The position numbers and the translations under genes are program-made. Positions 1-5,506 of a DNA stretch of 39,768 bases are shown here, one piece after another. Below the pieces are notes generated by a model, which saw only the letters and a program-made list of their open reading frames with translations, was not told where the DNA came from and did no database searches. Where the stretch lies: positions 1 to 39,768 of the IMG/VR virus record IMGVR_UViG_3300018088_000001; one strand, 5' to 3'. This DNA comes from a virus. Each line of letters starts with the position of its first letter. Position 1 is the first letter of the stretch.

Positions 1-29
1 CCACATGATTGGTCCACCCTCGTTGTGCC

Positions 30-227
30 TCATTGGCGCGGTTCCCAGCACGAACAGGTCTCCCCATCGAGAGGACCCACCGCCATTCGCTCGCGGTTCC
101 CGTATCGGAGCGAGTAGGGAAGCCGGTCCGCTGGCCACTCGCAAAGGCCGTATACGATCTCGTCACCAGATGGTTCATAATCCGGCGGATCGAACCAGCG
201 GCACGTCTTGCAGAGTTTTGCGGTCAT
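30..227 (-). CDS. Small cysteine-rich protein (putative zinc-binding), 65 aa
   Basis: The protein is 65 residues with a CKTCRWF motif near the N-terminus, a further Cys in the middle (GLCEW) and a CSCW motif near the C-terminus. This spacing suggests a small treble-clef or zinc-knuckle fold. The ATG is preceded by GAGG at eight bases, so the start is good. It is the last minus-strand gene before the window edge and follows a probable terminator at 246-274. Function is unknown; similar tiny CxxC proteins are common in phage early regions. That it is a gene is fairly sure, its role is not. Confidence 0.75.
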   Translation of the reverse strand: MTAKLCKTCRWFDPPDYEPSGDEIVYGLCEWPADRLPYSLRYGNRERMAVGPLDGETCSCWEPRQ

Positions 228-245
228 TGCTTTGCCTCACACAGC

Positions 246-274
246 AAAACACCCCGCCCAATCAGAGCAGGGTG
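246..274 (-). terminator. Minus-strand intrinsic terminator or attenuator
   Basis: On the minus-strand RNA, CACCCTGCTC and GGGCGGGGTG form a 10-bp stem (two G-U pairs) around a 5-base TGATT loop, directly followed by UUUU. The same bases on the plus strand give two C-A mismatches, so the structure is specific to the minus-strand transcript. It overlaps the stop codon of the 262-456 reading frame and precedes the 65-aa gene at 30-227, so it may only partly terminate. Confidence 0.6.
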
Positions 275-456
275 CAGTCTCGTTTCAATGCCGCCACGGT
301 CCTATAAGACGTGACAGCGACGTTTAGGAGCGGCCCGGAACCGCCGATCCCGCTGCACTCCCCTACAGCCCATCCCCACCGATTGCAGCCGATGGGGATG
401 ATTAGGTAGGCGGGGAGGATAACGCGGTAGGGACGGTCGATCACGCGCCAGAGCAC
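262..456 (-). CDS. Hypothetical protein, 64 aa (uncertain)
   Basis: A GTG-start frame follows the TAG of the 182-aa gene immediately, with no gap. The product has a hydrophobic stretch (VILPAYLIIPIG) but matches nothing I recognise. The frame carries a strong internal stem-loop (371-400) and ends inside a terminator-like hairpin, so this stretch could instead be structured non-coding RNA. Tight coupling to the upstream gene is the main argument for coding. I give it less than even odds. Confidence 0.4.
   Translation of the reverse strand: MLWRVIDRPYRVILPAYLIIPIGCNRWGWAVGECSGIGGSGPLLNVAVTSYRTVAALKRDCTLL
371..400 (-). other. Stem-loop, 12-bp stem, 6-base loop
   Basis: On the minus strand CATCCCCATCGG pairs with TCGGTGGGGATG around CTGCAA; ten pairs are Watson-Crick and two are G-U. 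The plus-strand version pairs only the outer eight bases well, so an RNA role on the minus strand is favoured. No U-run follows, so it is not a standard terminator. Confidence 0.5.
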
Positions 457-1005
457 CTATTCACCAAAATAGAAGCAGCGGGCATAGGCGAGCATCACCG
501 GCTCGCTGTTGTAATCATCCGGGCCGACCATGGGGCGTATGGGCGTCCAGGGAGTGCCCCAGTCTTGAACCTCCATGGTCGCGGTCTCCGGCTCGCCGTG
601 CTCCGATAGTTGCCCGACGATCCGGCAAGCAGGGCCCCCCGTGCAAAGGAGGATGCAGTATTCGGCCGGCTTGTTGGCCATGCGGTCGCAGCGATCCCCT
701 GGAGTGTACCACCCGGACCGCACTTCCACGGATAAGGCGTCCTCGTGGATTGCACGTTCGACTTCTTCGTCGCGTTCGGCCGGAATGTCGTCAGCTTCGC
801 AAAGCTGCTCGGCCGTGCCCGCAAACGTCGATCCGTCTTCATTGCGCCAACACGCAACACCGAATTCATCGGTGTAGGGCGTCCAGCCCTCTTCACGGGC
901 CGCTTTCTCGCAGCCGTCGAGTGCCTCCACCATTTCCTTGATGCTGTCGAATTGCGCCTGCCCCTGCGAACGGGCGCCAGCCAGCTTGTCTGTCTCTTCA
1001 GCCAT
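457..1005 (-). CDS. Conserved-looking hypothetical protein, 182 aa
   Basis: The ATG at 1005 is chosen because AGGAG lies seven bases upstream; a longer in-frame extension to 1125 overlaps the neighbouring gene and lacks such a site. The product is acidic, with a Cys-containing segment around CILLCTGGPACR followed by a WGTPWTPI segment. This C-terminal half resembles a hypothetical family seen in phages and plasmids, whose function I cannot name. It lies in the early minus-strand block, separated from the upstream gene by a 61-base gap holding a stem-loop (1032-1057). A soluble cytoplasmic role is likely since no membrane segment is visible. Confidence 0.85.
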   Translation of the reverse strand: MAEETDKLAGARSQGQAQFDSIKEMVEALDGCEKAAREEGWTPYTDEFGVACWRNEDGSTFAGTAEQLCEADDIPAERDEEVERAIHEDALSVEVRSGWYTPGDRCDRMANKPAEYCILLCTGGPACRIVGQLSEHGEPETATMEVQDWGTPWTPIRPMVGPDDYNSEPVMLAYARCFYFGE

Positions 1006-1031
1006 AGTCTTGCTCCTCTTGATAACCCGAC

Positions 1032-1057
1032 AATGCGTCTCTTGGTAGGGACGCATT
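1032..1057 (-). other. Intergenic stem-loop upstream of the 182-aa gene's RBS
   Basis: AATGCGTC (1032-1039) and GACGCATT (1050-1057) form a perfect 8-bp inverted repeat with a 10-base loop. It sits in the short gap between the 189-aa gene and the 182-aa gene, about 15 bases before the AGGAG of the latter, the same placement as the other stem-loops of this block. Confidence 0.55.
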
Positions 1058-1066
1058 AGCTGGTGA

Positions 1067-1636
1067 TCAAGCTGCACGCAACCGCTCCGCCTTCTCTTCT
1101 CTCCACATATCTGGAACGCCCGCACACCATGCTTTCACATAGGCGTTGAAGGCTTCAACAGTGGATATGAGCCGGACCACATCCTCAATACTCAAGTCTT
1201 CACAGTAGTCTTCTCGAATGGAGAAACCGGAACCACCGCGGGTCTGTATCAGGTGTTCCGGCGCTAGGGTACGGCCGCCCCGCCCATACGTGTAGAGCGT
1301 GCCATATTCGGAGATACGTTCCCATGCACCATAGCGGGCTTGATCCTCCCGCTGTACACGCAAGCCGTGACGCACGTAATAGCGTCTAGCGGCTGGGGAG
1401 TTGAAACGGCCGGCATTGCAGGGCGCCTCTAGAGTTTTGCGATAGTCGGGGCCATAAGCACCGCCGTCGTTTATGTACTCAATTTCCCACGACGCCGCCT
1501 CTTCAAGCCAATCCCCAAACTCGTCACCCTCGCTATCATCCAAGCGAGGATAGGGGGGGGTTGCGTTGTGGTATAGGTCCAATAGAGCGTTGCGGGCGCG
1601 TTCCATTATGGCTTTGTGTCGTTTCTGTTTGGTCAT
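1067..1636 (-). CDS. Hypothetical protein, 189 aa
   Basis: The ATG at 1636 is supported by CGGAGG eight bases upstream. The product is a soluble, charged protein with a basic first 15 residues (MTKQKRHKAIMERARN), a mid-region rich in Tyr and Arg, and no recognised domain. It follows copy 1 of the 56-bp repeat (1663-1718), which forms its leader together with the Shine-Dalgarno region. Early location suggests a host-takeover or accessory role, but that is only inference from position. Confidence 0.8.
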   Translation of the reverse strand: MTKQKRHKAIMERARNALLDLYHNATPPYPRLDDSEGDEFGDWLEEAASWEIEYINDGGAYGPDYRKTLEAPCNAGRFNSPAARRYYVRHGLRVQREDQARYGAWERISEYGTLYTYGRGGRTLAPEHLIQTRGGSGFSIREDYCEDLSIEDVVRLISTVEAFNAYVKAWCAGVPDMWREEKAERLRAA

Positions 1637-1662
1637 TTATTGGTCCTCCGGTTGTTAGGGGT

Positions 1663-1718
1663 TTCTGTGCCCTGCTTGCTGCCACTCGATAGTACCGAAT
1701 GGCAGCAAACGCGACACA
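1663..1718 (-). repeat. 56-bp dispersed repeat, copy 1, with stem-loop
   Basis: This copy matches 2414-2469 at 55 of 56 positions. Its core is an inverted repeat, TTGCTGCCA with TGGCAGCAA, extended on the minus strand by a G-U pair and three more pairs to a 13-bp stem with a 7-base GTACTAT loop. Both copies lie in gaps, right after one gene's stop and before the next gene's RBS. Possible roles are an RNA processing site, a promoter or operator, or a terminator; a TACTAT in the loop could serve as a weak -10 box. Confidence 0.85.
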
Positions 1719-1720
1719 AA

Positions 1721-2221
1721 TCAGCAAAGCAAGTCTGCATCATAGCCCGCGAAGTATTCACCGCGGACACATTCCAGCATGTCCACAAAGTCGTGAAACT
1801 CGAATTGTGAGCGGTATTTGCGGATATAGGCAATACGGTCTTTCACGTCGTAGCACTGTTTCCAGACTACATTTGCCTCTTCGTGTTCTGTCTCACTAAA
1901 ATGCTCATCGTCCACGACGGGATAGTCTTTTAGACCCGCTTTGATATCGTCCGCTATCCGCAGGACATGCTCGCTTTCTTCCGTGCCGTCGTCTTCAATC
2001 GCGATCCACTCAATCCATCCTACGCCCCAGTGACTTTCGCGGACTACCGTAACCACATCGCTCTCGCCCCCAAGGGCTTTCAGCATGCAAGCGAAGTTAG
2101 ACCTCTCTAGTGCATCGCTATCACGCGATTGCCCGACGCCGGCGCCATAGTGGTTCGGCCACGAAGCGCCGAAATAGTGATCCGGCATGGTCCACTTCTT
2201 GAGGTGTTTTGGCGCGTACAT
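1721..2221 (-). CDS. Hypothetical protein, 166 aa
   Basis: The ATG at 2221 overlaps by one base the TGA of the upstream 53-aa gene (TGATG), which signals translational coupling and sets the start, in preference to a longer frame reaching 2275. The product is acidic with many Trp and Tyr residues; it contains VGWIEWIAI and a DDIKAGLKDYPVVDDEHFSE segment reminiscent of hypothetical proteins in other phages and plasmids. No membrane segment or catalytic motif is recognised. It ends two bases before copy 1 of the 56-bp repeat. Confidence 0.82.
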   Translation of the reverse strand: MYAPKHLKKWTMPDHYFGASWPNHYGAGVGQSRDSDALERSNFACMLKALGGESDVVTVVRESHWGVGWIEWIAIEDDGTEESEHVLRIADDIKAGLKDYPVVDDEHFSETEHEEANVVWKQCYDVKDRIAYIRKYRSQFEFHDFVDMLECVRGEYFAGYDADLLC

Positions 2222-2382
2222 CACAACAACCCCATCTCTTGTGCTTGTGCGGCCATTTCCTGCCAGGCGGCCCAATAGATGCGGGCTTTGTCCAGGCAGT
2301 CACACGGGACACACGCATCAATGCACGCGTCCTCGAATGTTGAGCCTGCATAGAAGGCTTCGGAAAGTGCTTGCTTCCACAT
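2221..2382 (-). CDS. Hypothetical small protein, 53 aa
   Basis: The ATG at 2382 has GGGAG nine bases upstream; a GTG extension to 2436 would start inside the 56-bp repeat and is unlikely. The product has three Cys in a short span (CIDACVPCDC) and a helical WAAWQEMAAQAQEM end, so it could be a small metal-binding or DNA-contacting helical protein. It is coupled to the following gene through a TGATG overlap and is preceded by copy 2 of the 56-bp repeat. Function unknown. Confidence 0.75.
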   Translation of the reverse strand: MWKQALSEAFYAGSTFEDACIDACVPCDCLDKARIYWAAWQEMAAQAQEMGLL

Positions 2383-2413
2383 TGGATGTTTCTCCCTGTT
2401 TAGGGCCGCTCTA

Positions 2414-2469
2414 TTCTGTGCCCTGCTTGTTGCCACTCGATAGTACCGAATGGCAGCAAACGCGACACA
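2414..2469 (-). repeat. 56-bp dispersed repeat, copy 2, with stem-loop
   Basis: This copy has one base different from 1663-1718. The change falls in the stem, creating one mismatch on the minus-strand RNA but a G-U pair on the plus strand. It is placed between the stop of the 93-aa gene (2476) and the RBS of the 53-aa gene, the same context as copy 1. Confidence 0.85.
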
Positions 2470-2475
2470 CGAAAG

Positions 2476-2757
2476 CTAGTCCTCTTCAATATCGTCGCCT
2501 GTATCAGGGTCTATGCCCTCATCTTCCCAGTGCCCCCTTGCTTCTTCTTCCGTTTCAAACGGACCTTCCCAGTCCGTGCAGTCCATGTATCCAGACGCGG
2601 ATAAGCGAGTATACCAACCTATACCTTCCTGCCGATCGTAGGACCACTCATCACCGTCGGGCTCATCACCACGCCAAACTAGGACATCTTCGTGCGTTTC
2701 CGTGTTGGTGTAGCGGTGCATTTCACCGTGAGCATATTCAGGCTCCATGAAAGCCAT
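2476..2757 (-). CDS. Hypothetical acidic protein, 93 aa
   Basis: The product is strongly acidic (for example a C-terminal GDDIEED tail) with Trp and Tyr scattered through it and no recognised domain. The ATG follows the TGA of the 51-aa gene by a single base, with AGGTG close upstream. Small acidic early proteins in phages often act as inhibitors of host DNA-binding proteins by mimicking DNA, but nothing here proves that; it is only one possibility. Confidence 0.8.
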   Translation of the reverse strand: MAFMEPEYAHGEMHRYTNTETHEDVLVWRGDEPDGDEWSYDRQEGIGWYTRLSASGYMDCTDWEGPFETEEEARGHWEDEGIDPDTGDDIEED

Positions 2758-2758
2758 A

Positions 2759-2914
2759 TCAGCACCTGTTCGTCTCTATATAAGCGTTGCGATAGCTCCA
2801 ATAGGAGCCCACCGCGGATAAATAGCTCTGTGCCTCCCGTAGTGATGTGAATTCGGTTTCATGTTTCTTGTTGCCGAAGGTCCAGGCAACTACCGTGTAT
2901 GTCCTGAGTTTCAT
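2759..2914 (-). CDS. Hypothetical small protein, 51 aa
   Basis: This short frame starts with ATG at 2914, overlaps the upstream stop as ATGA, and has GGAGGGGA about eight bases upstream. It encodes 51 residues beginning MKLRTYTVVAW and ending IETNRC, with a beta-then-helix look (a TSLREAQSYL helix in the middle). Its snug fit between neighbours, filling the gap exactly, is the best evidence that it is real. Function unknown. Confidence 0.75.
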   Translation of the reverse strand: MKLRTYTVVAWTFGNKKHETEFTSLREAQSYLSAVGSYWSYRNAYIETNRC

Positions 2915-3090
2915 TTGTTGCATCCCCTCCGGCTTTCCGCCGTATCCCTAATGATCGAAAGAACCTCATCGCCCTCGATCATGCCACCATCGAAGTAATC
3001 AATTGCCACACGGATTAGAGCGTAGGCTGTCTCTACACACGGACGGGCAACCCATGCGTCTTGCGCCTCATTTAAGGTGTTCATATTCAT
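2911..3090 (-). CDS. Hypothetical small protein, 59 aa, at a duplicated start region
   Basis: The frame starts at ATG 3090 behind GGAGG and encodes 59 residues (start MNMNTLNEA). The 78-bp tandem duplication at 3065-3220 copies its leader, RBS and first nine codons in frame, so a second start at 3168 could add a 26-residue hydrophobic extension. The body has a helical segment, VETAYALIRVAIDYF, and an IEGDEVLSIIRD segment. It may be a small helical regulator; no family is recognised. Confidence 0.75.
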   Translation of the reverse strand: MNMNTLNEAQDAWVARPCVETAYALIRVAIDYFDGGMIEGDEVLSIIRDTAESRRGCNK

Positions 3091-3111
3091 TCTCCGCTCT
3101 GTCCTCCCTAA

Positions 3112-3134
3112 CATTGTTAGCAACGCTAACAGTG
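3112..3134 (-). promoter_or_regulatory. Leader stem-loop A next to RBS
   Basis: On the minus-strand RNA CACTGTTAGC pairs with GCTAACAATG around GTT, with one C-A mismatch. The stem ends directly at TTAGGGAGG, the RBS of the 59-aa gene starting at 3090. Such a position could control ribosome access or protect the message from decay. Confidence 0.6.
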
Positions 3135-3145
3135 CTAGAGGCGCC

Positions 3146-3247
3146 TCATTTAAGGTGTTCATATTCATTCTCCGCTTTGTCCTCCCTAACACTGCCAGCA
3201 ACGCTAACAGTGCTAGAGGCGACAAACGCATCACTTGCGAGCGGCAT
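3146..3247 (-). CDS. Possible 33-aa leader peptide across a repeat unit
   Basis: An ATG directly after the TAA of the 21-aa frame (TAAATG) opens 33 codons that read through stem-loop B and end within the duplicated start region. The only RBS-like sequence is GGGGGAA just upstream. Coding is doubtful; it may be an accidental frame over a structured leader, or a leader peptide whose translation opens the stem-loop. Confidence 0.25.
   Translation of the reverse strand: MPLASDAFVASSTVSVAGSVREDKAENEYEHLK
3190..3212 (-). promoter_or_regulatory. Leader stem-loop B next to RBS
   Basis: On the minus-strand RNA CACTGTTAGC pairs with GCTGGCAGTG around GTT, all ten pairs formed with two G-U. It is followed by TTAGGGAGG and the ATG at 3168. 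On the plus strand the same bases give two mismatches, so the structure belongs to the minus-strand transcript. Confidence 0.6.
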
Positions 3248-3313
3248 TTATTCCCCCACATTCGGCAGCGTTCCCCACACATAGGCGAGTAGAAGAAGAT
3301 TGAGTTTCCACAT
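3248..3313 (-). CDS. Tiny hydrophobic peptide, 21 aa
   Basis: A strong RBS (AAGGGAGG) sits about seven bases before ATG 3313, opening a 21-codon frame that starts MWKLNLLLLAYVWG. The hydrophobic core is long enough for a short membrane-associated helix. It lies between the 59-aa genes, in a gap otherwise filled by repeat leaders. It could be a real microprotein or a leader peptide; the RBS is the main support. Confidence 0.5.
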   Translation of the reverse strand: MWKLNLLLLAYVWGTLPNVGE

Positions 3314-3326
3314 TGGTTTTCCTCCC

Positions 3327-3506
3327 TTAGATATAGACAGTTGAGAGAGATATTGCGTAAGCGGCGTCGTGTAGTTCAGACGCAACCCATACACTCCAAA
3401 GCCCGCGCTGCTGCTTTATCGTGGGCCGTATTCCGTGATTGTTTAATGCCGCGATAAGGCGTTGCGCATTGGCGTGGCTTTGAAATGTCTCAACGAGTTT
3501 GATCAT
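3327..3506 (-). CDS. Hypothetical small protein, 59 aa
   Basis: The ATG at 3506 is preceded by AAAGGGA at about eight bases; a longer frame to 3584 would translate the leader repeat and is rejected. The pattern FQSHANAQRLIAAL, then NHGIRP, then QQRGLWSVWVA looks like a small alpha-beta fold and loosely recalls the cytoplasmic N-terminal domain of GlpG or DUF2007-type proteins. That resemblance is by eye and weak. It follows leader copy C (3540-3562). Confidence 0.75.
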   Translation of the reverse strand: MIKLVETFQSHANAQRLIAALNNHGIRPTIKQQRGLWSVWVASELHDAAYAISLSTVYI

Positions 3507-3539
3507 TGCTGTTATCCCTTTCAGCTTTGCCCTCCCTAA

Positions 3540-3562
3540 CACCGCTAGGATCGCTAACGGTG
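3540..3562 (-). promoter_or_regulatory. Leader stem-loop C next to RBS-like GGGAGG
   Basis: On the minus-strand RNA CACCGTTAG pairs with CTAGCGGTG around a 5-base loop, nine pairs including one G-U. Pair 4 is C-G here but T-A in copies A and B, a compensatory change. Like the others it is followed by TTAGGGAGG; the true RBS of the 59-aa gene (3506) is slightly further on. Confidence 0.6.
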
Positions 3563-3583
3563 CTAGAGGCGACAAACACCGCA

Positions 3584-3862
3584 CTATGATTTGTCCGCCT
3601 GCTGTATCTCTTGAACGATACGGACCGCATCACCGCTATCACCGTAAGCCTTGATGCTTTTCCAAGCCTGAGACTGAGAGCGAGAAAACGTGATGTAAGG
3701 TCGCCACTGATCATCGTCACGCCAGCGATCTATTGCCTTGTAAGACCACGCAATGCCGACGTGCGTATAATCAGAGTGCAGACTGCGCCGCGTCACCACA
3801 TACTCACCATTCGGAAAGGCGGGTTCGGTGATCACAACGCGATAGTTTGTGTACTTCTTCAT
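3584..3862 (-). CDS. Hypothetical protein, 92 aa; first gene of the leftward block
   Basis: The ATG at 3862 follows AGGA at eight bases, so the ten extra residues of the longest frame are left out. The product is basic in its first half (YRVVITEPAF, VVTRRSLH) with Trp and Tyr residues, and looks like a compact alpha-beta protein; no family is recognised. It is the first gene downstream of the divergent control region, so it should be among the earliest expressed. Its leader contains GCTGGCGGTTACGGGCAGG, a diverged relative of the stem-loop/RBS leader seen at 3190-3212. Confidence 0.78.
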   Translation of the reverse strand: MKKYTNYRVVITEPAFPNGEYVVTRRSLHSDYTHVGIAWSYKAIDRWRDDDQWRPYITFSRSQSQAWKSIKAYGDSGDAVRIVQEIQQADKS

Positions 3863-4125
3863 AGTTCTTTTCCTGCCCGTAACCGCCAGCAATCAAGCTA
3901 GCCACTGTGAGAGTGCTGCGGACGTTGTCCCGTGTGCGCCGTCCGTGATTGGCAGAGAACACCATTTCGGAGATGCTGTCAATCTGTTCGGATCAAAATA
4001 ATGTGCTGCGGTGCGATAGACCGTGAACGCACACGGGCAAGAGGTGTAAGGGGTGTTTGGGGGTGTTAGGGTTGCGTAACCCTACGCTATGCCTCGCGTG
4101 GCTAGGTATAAGCCGGCCATGACGA

Positions 4126-4173
4126 GATAGGTAAACATAGCTTACCTATCTAGGTAAACATAGCTTACCTATC
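4126..4173. promoter_or_regulatory. Tandem palindromic operator or iteron, two perfect 23-bp copies
   Basis: Positions 4128-4150 and 4151-4173 are identical. Each is an inverted repeat, TAGGTAA, a 7-base ACATAGC spacer, then TTACCTA; in the first copy the arms extend to GATAGGTAA/TTACCTATC. Two adjacent dyads of this length are typical of binding sites for a dimeric helix-turn-helix repressor or a replication initiator. Small putative DNA-binding proteins encoded at 37765-37953 and 38429-38623 are candidate partners. Confidence 0.75.
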
Positions 4174-4492
4174 GACCCAAACACAGTAAACGGTTGCTTG
4201 AACCGCTAACCTTTTCAATGCTTTAGGTTGCCCGCGCCGCTCTATGCTCGCCCTGATGGGTCCCTCCTTCCGGCCCGATAGCGGCCCGTTTCAGCGCCGG
4301 GAATTTCAAAGGAACCGCTAAAGCCTCGGCCGAAGCCGAAGTGTGGTGTGCGCGAACCTCCTGAAAAGACAGGGAACTTTGGGTCCCTCCAGACACTGCC
4401 GAGCGGGGCTAAAGTGGGTCCCAATTGTGTCTCTTCTGGGGATTTCCTTCAAGATCAACGGCTTACGCCAAAGACGTAGACCATATGCAGGA

Positions 4493-4515
4493 GGGGTGGC
4501 AATTCGATCCACCCC
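4493..4515 (+). other. Stem-loop shortly before the collar-fibre gene
   Basis: GGGGTGG pairs with CCACCCC around a 9-base loop. The loop contains TTCGAT and superficially resembles a tRNA T-arm, but the rest of a tRNA is missing. It ends 31 bases before the first late gene and may shape its leader. Confidence 0.4.
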
Positions 4516-4546
4516 CAATCACTGGTACGACCCGAGGCAGCCCTAG

Positions 4547-5506
4547 ATGGCCCTAGAAACGGCAACGTACCTCCCGGACCTCGTACCGGCCAATCCGGCC
4601 CATACGGACCCACAGGCCCAGGGGGACGCCCACCTGCGTCTGATCAAGCAGGTCCTTAAGAACACATTCCCCAATTTCACCGATGTGGCGCTAAACAGCA
4701 CGCAGAGCGCGATCGACGCTGCTGTTGCGGCTGTGACAGGCGGCACGGTGAGCGTGGGGGCGGGGTCAGCAACGGCTCCGTCCCTCGCAGTTGGCACGGG
4801 TGCCTCACACCCGCCGGGGCTCCATAGCCCCTCTACGGACCACATCGCCATCGCTACGGCCGGTGTGGACGCGATCGTGGTCAACTCAGACCAGACCACC
4901 AACTTCGCTGCCAACATGGCAGTGGCCGGCGCAATCTCTGCGACCGGCAAGGTGGTTGGGACGAACTCGCTCCCGATCGGCGCCCCCCTGATGTGGCTCA
5001 CTAACACTGCCCCGTCGGGGTGGTTGTTTGCGAATGGTCAGCAGGTAAGCCGAACGACCTACGCCAACCTCTTCGCAGTCTTTGGCACCTTCTTCGGAGC
5101 CGGGGACGGCAGTACAACCTTCAACCTCCCCAATATGTGCGAGGTGGTTCCGGTTGGTCAGCGTGGTATGGGCGGGGCCGCTTCTCGCGGTCTGGTGGCG
5201 AACTCGAACCTCGGGTCCCTTGGGGGCTTGGCGGGTGAAGAGAACCATCTGCTGGTCATAGGAGAAATCCCGACCCACACCCCCTCAGGTACGATCGGTG
5301 GTTCTGCTTCAGCCCCCACCCTGACCACCGGGGCTAACTTCAGCTACCAGGGCGGCCCCAACAGCCAGCCGACAGTCACCGCCAGCAGTGACACCATCAA
5401 CGGATCCAGCTTCACCTTCTCGGGTAATCCGGTTGGTGGGGGTCTTTCCCATAACAACCTACAGCCCTCTGTAGCTGTTAACTGGATCGTCTATGCAGGG
5501 CTCTAA
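4547..5506 (+). CDS. Tail collar-domain fibre protein, 319 aa
   Basis: Residues about 143-198 carry the phage tail collar signature: PIGAPLMW, then PSGWLFANGQ, then a FGAGDGSTTFNLPNM end. The first 45 residues (YLPDLVPANPAHTDP, GDAHLRLIKQVLKNTFPNF) match the usual N-terminus of short-tail collar fibres, probably the virion attachment part. The C-terminal region is Gly/Ser/Thr-rich, as in receptor-facing beta structures. GAGG lies nine bases before the ATG. It opens the rightward late block, whereas fibres often come last in podovirus maps. Fibre identity is confident; receptor unknown. Confidence 0.9.
   Translation: MALETATYLPDLVPANPAHTDPQAQGDAHLRLIKQVLKNTFPNFTDVALNSTQSAIDAAVAAVTGGTVSVGAGSATAPSLAVGTGASHPPGLHSPSTDHIAIATAGVDAIVVNSDQTTNFAANMAVAGAISATGKVVGTNSLPIGAPLMWLTNTAPSGWLFANGQQVSRTTYANLFAVFGTFFGAGDGSTTFNLPNMCEVVPVGQRGMGGAASRGLVANSNLGSLGGLAGEENHLLVIGEIPTHTPSGTIGGSASAPTLTTGANFSYQGGPNSQPTVTASSDTINGSSFTFSGNPVGGGLSHNNLQPSVAVNWIVYAGL

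Larger units (their letters stand above)
3065..3220 (-). repeat. 78-bp tandem duplication (two units) with stem-loop leaders
   Basis: Units 3065-3142 and 3143-3220 differ at four positions. Each holds a stem-loop immediately followed by GTTAGGGAGG and an ATG. Stem arms are 3112-3134 and 3190-3212 (10-bp arms, 3-base loop). Three of the four differences fall in one stem arm. A diverged third copy of the leader lies at about 3530-3575, before another gene. Confidence 0.9.
3863..4546. promoter_or_regulatory. Divergent intergenic control region (684 bp)
   Basis: No convincing gene lies between the leftward early block and the rightward late block. The region holds a small inverted repeat (TAGGGTT-GCGT-AACCCTA, 4067-4084), the tandem palindromes at 4126-4173, a CGGTT-GCTTG-AACCG hairpin (4191-4205), an AGACAC/GTGTCT pairing near 4394-4434 and a 7-bp stem-loop at 4493-4515. 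On the minus strand TTGACA occurs near 3985 and TTTACC with TATACC lie close to the palindromes, but no clear consensus promoter pair is seen. Promoters and an origin are expected here by position only. Confidence 0.6.

Noticed and set aside
3804-3965. 53-codon minus-strand frame starting at ATG 3965
   Set aside because: It has no RBS and mostly overlaps the better-supported 92-aa gene in another frame.
4394-4520. tRNA-like pieces (GCCGAGCGG like a D-arm, GGTGG...CCACC with TTCGAT like a T-arm)
   Set aside because: The pieces are too far apart, the T-loop closing pair would be mismatched and there is no anticodon arm, so no tRNA or pseudo-tRNA is called.
4343-4546. 67-aa plus-strand frame ending at the collar gene
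   Set aside because: It starts at GTG without an RBS, has no protein-like pattern, and runs through several strong hairpins; it is probably a non-coding leader.
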